A DNA stretch of 64,000 bases from CALCLY01 sp900552775 (GTDB lineage Bacteria > Bacillota > Clostridia > UMGS1883 > UMGS1540): NCBI GenBank assembly GCA_937966555.1, contig CALCLY010000022.1, positions 248,001 through 312,000 on the forward strand, read 5' to 3'. Below the pieces are notes generated by a model. The model did not search any database, was not told the origin of the DNA, and saw only the letters and a program-made list of their open reading frames with translations. This document shows, one piece after another, positions 63,106 to 64,000 of this stretch (the stretch's first letter is position 1; each line of letters starts with the position of its first letter). The position numbers were made by a program, and so were the translations under genes.

Positions 63106-64000
63106 TCTCCCTTCCTCGCGGCGCTTTGCAAAGCAGCGTAAATCAGCTGCGCCGCCTCCGCTCTCGTAATACTGTTTTTCGGCTTGAACACGCCGTTTTC
63201 GTTTCCTTTCAGAATACCTGCTCCGGCAAGCGCTTCAACGGCTTCTCGCGCATATTCCGAAATGCTGCTTCTGTCGGAAAAATATTTTTTTGTCAGCAGC
63301 CTTCCGTCTTTTTGGGTAAGCCACCTGTAAACAATAAGCGCCGCATCCTCGCGCGTTATGCTTTCATTCGGTCTGAAAAATCCGTCATTGCCCAAAATAA
63401 GTCCCTTCAAAGCGGCGTCTTTAACATATTCAAAATACCAGGCTTCCCTGCCGACATCCGAAAAATCCGTTTCCTTCCCCGCCGCGGCGCCGTCGGAAAC
63501 CAATGAAATAATCTTTGCAAACTCCGCGCGCGAAATCTCACGCGATGGCTCAAACAAACCGTTAAAGCCGCTTATAATCTTTTTGTCGGCAAGGGCTTCA
63601 ACGGCTTCCGCCGCCCAATGCTCCTTTGCGACGTCGGCAAAAACGCCCTTATAGCCTGCGGTCTCCTCCGTATGTTCGCCGTTTTTTTCCGGGAGCGCCG
63701 TGGGCGTTGTCACCCCTCCGCCGCTTCCGCCTGCAGAAGCGCCGAAACCGCCTTTTTTACCGTGCTCCGCTTTGAAAACCGCGTCCGCCGCGGCTTCAAA
63801 CGCACGTTCAACCCCGTCTCCTATGCCTGTTTCCTTTATTTTTTTGAACACGGCGTCCTTATCTTTTATCTGCATATATTTTTCGCTTTGCGTCAAATAA
63901 CCGTATTCGTCTTTAAAATCCTCCGTTATTATCCTCTTGACCGCTCCCCAGCTTGAAGCGTTTCGCAGCGCCGCCATGCCTTTAAGTCCCTCAAGTCTTG
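63102..64000 (-). CDS. Surface protein with C-terminal SLH repeats, partial
   Basis: The reading frame is open to the right edge, so only the last 299 or so codons are present; an internal ATG at 63977 has no ribosome site and is probably not the start. A helical stretch (FKDEYGYLTQSEKYMQIKDK) and a Gly-rich linker (GGFGASAGGSGGGV) precede three SLH repeats: FADVAKEHWAAEAVEAL with FNGLFEPSREISRAEF, FSDVGREAWYFEYV with FFRPNESITREDA, and FSDRSSISEYAREAV with GVFKPKNSITRAEA. This equals the C-terminal architecture of the 1,110-aa protein at 8570-11902. The N-terminal domains lie outside the window. Confidence 0.88.
   Translation of the reverse strand, partial: RLEGLKGMAALRNASSWGAVKRIITEDFKDEYGYLTQSEKYMQIKDKDAVFKKIKETGIGDGVERAFEAAADAVFKAEHGKKGGFGASAGGSGGGVTTPTALPEKNGEHTEETAGYKGVFADVAKEHWAAEAVEALADKKIISGFNGLFEPSREISRAEFAKIISLVSDGAAAGKETDFSDVGREAWYFEYVKDAALKGLILGNDGFFRPNESITREDAALIVYRWLTQKDGRLLTKKYFSDRSSISEYAREAVEALAGAGILKGNENGVFKPKNSITRAEAAQLIYAALQSAARKGE

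Noticed and set aside
1..64000. Mobile elements, integrases, phage genes or CRISPR arrays
   Set aside because: I looked for transposase, integrase and cas-like proteins and for regular repeats with spacers, and found none.

Overview
The window looks like a chromosomal segment of a low-to-moderate GC, Gram-positive anaerobe of the Clostridia type. Supporting signs are strong Shine-Dalgarno sequences, sigma-A promoters of TTGAC(A/T)-17-TATAAT type, S-layer homology (SLH) proteins, ECF-type vitamin transport, a spore-former-like set of YitT/YczE/DUF218 proteins and no Gram-negative envelope genes. The exact genus cannot be read from this sequence. I see no CRISPR array, insertion sequence, phage gene or rRNA.

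Region A (1-22,436, minus strand) is a glycan-utilisation locus. One promoter near 22,385, with a 30-bp palindrome just upstream, appears to drive an eight-gene, about 21-kb operon. In order of transcription it encodes two tandem heparinase II/III-type lyases, a protein with LamG-like domains and a polysaccharide-deacetylase-like domain, a secreted LamG-like protein, a large protein with C-terminal SLH repeats, an 879-aa protein with N-terminal SLH, a signal-less FG-GAP propeller protein and a GH20 hexosaminidase. A separate promoter drives a NanA/DapA-family lyase and a YhcH/NanQ-type protein, suggesting intracellular amino-sugar or sialic-acid metabolism.

Region B (22,480-47,890) is mostly housekeeping and accessory metabolism: pyk, alaS, a HIT protein, a P-loop kinase with an ECF-transporter S component, a GDSL esterase, DUF218, YczE and MATE membrane proteins, a PHP phosphoesterase, a divergent SDR/RpiB-like pair that may process unsaturated uronates, ung, an AraC regulator, an RqcP-like S4 protein, YitT, a three-gene ABC transporter of the TrpXYZ type, tRNA-Glu(CTC), a second GH20, lon, and an ECF sigma/anti-sigma pair followed by a DUF4091 protein.

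Region C (47,948-64,000, minus strand) is a second glycan locus that repeats the logic of region A. An SLH-anchored large protein (cut by the window edge) overlaps by 4 bases an 882-aa SLH partner, followed by a GHL6-type glycosidase, a 1,479-aa lyase with LamG, copper-amine-oxidase-like and F5/8C domains, a secreted LamG-like protein, a signal-less lyase and another LamG-like secreted protein.

The two most unusual observations are as follows. (1) The leader of the ABC transporter has six GAG/UAG triplets spaced by exactly two bases, followed by an intrinsic terminator, which is the layout of a TRAP-controlled tryptophan attenuator. (2) The two glycan loci share an SLH gene-pair cassette, but the region-C lyases have lost the zinc-ligand histidines that the region-A lyases keep.
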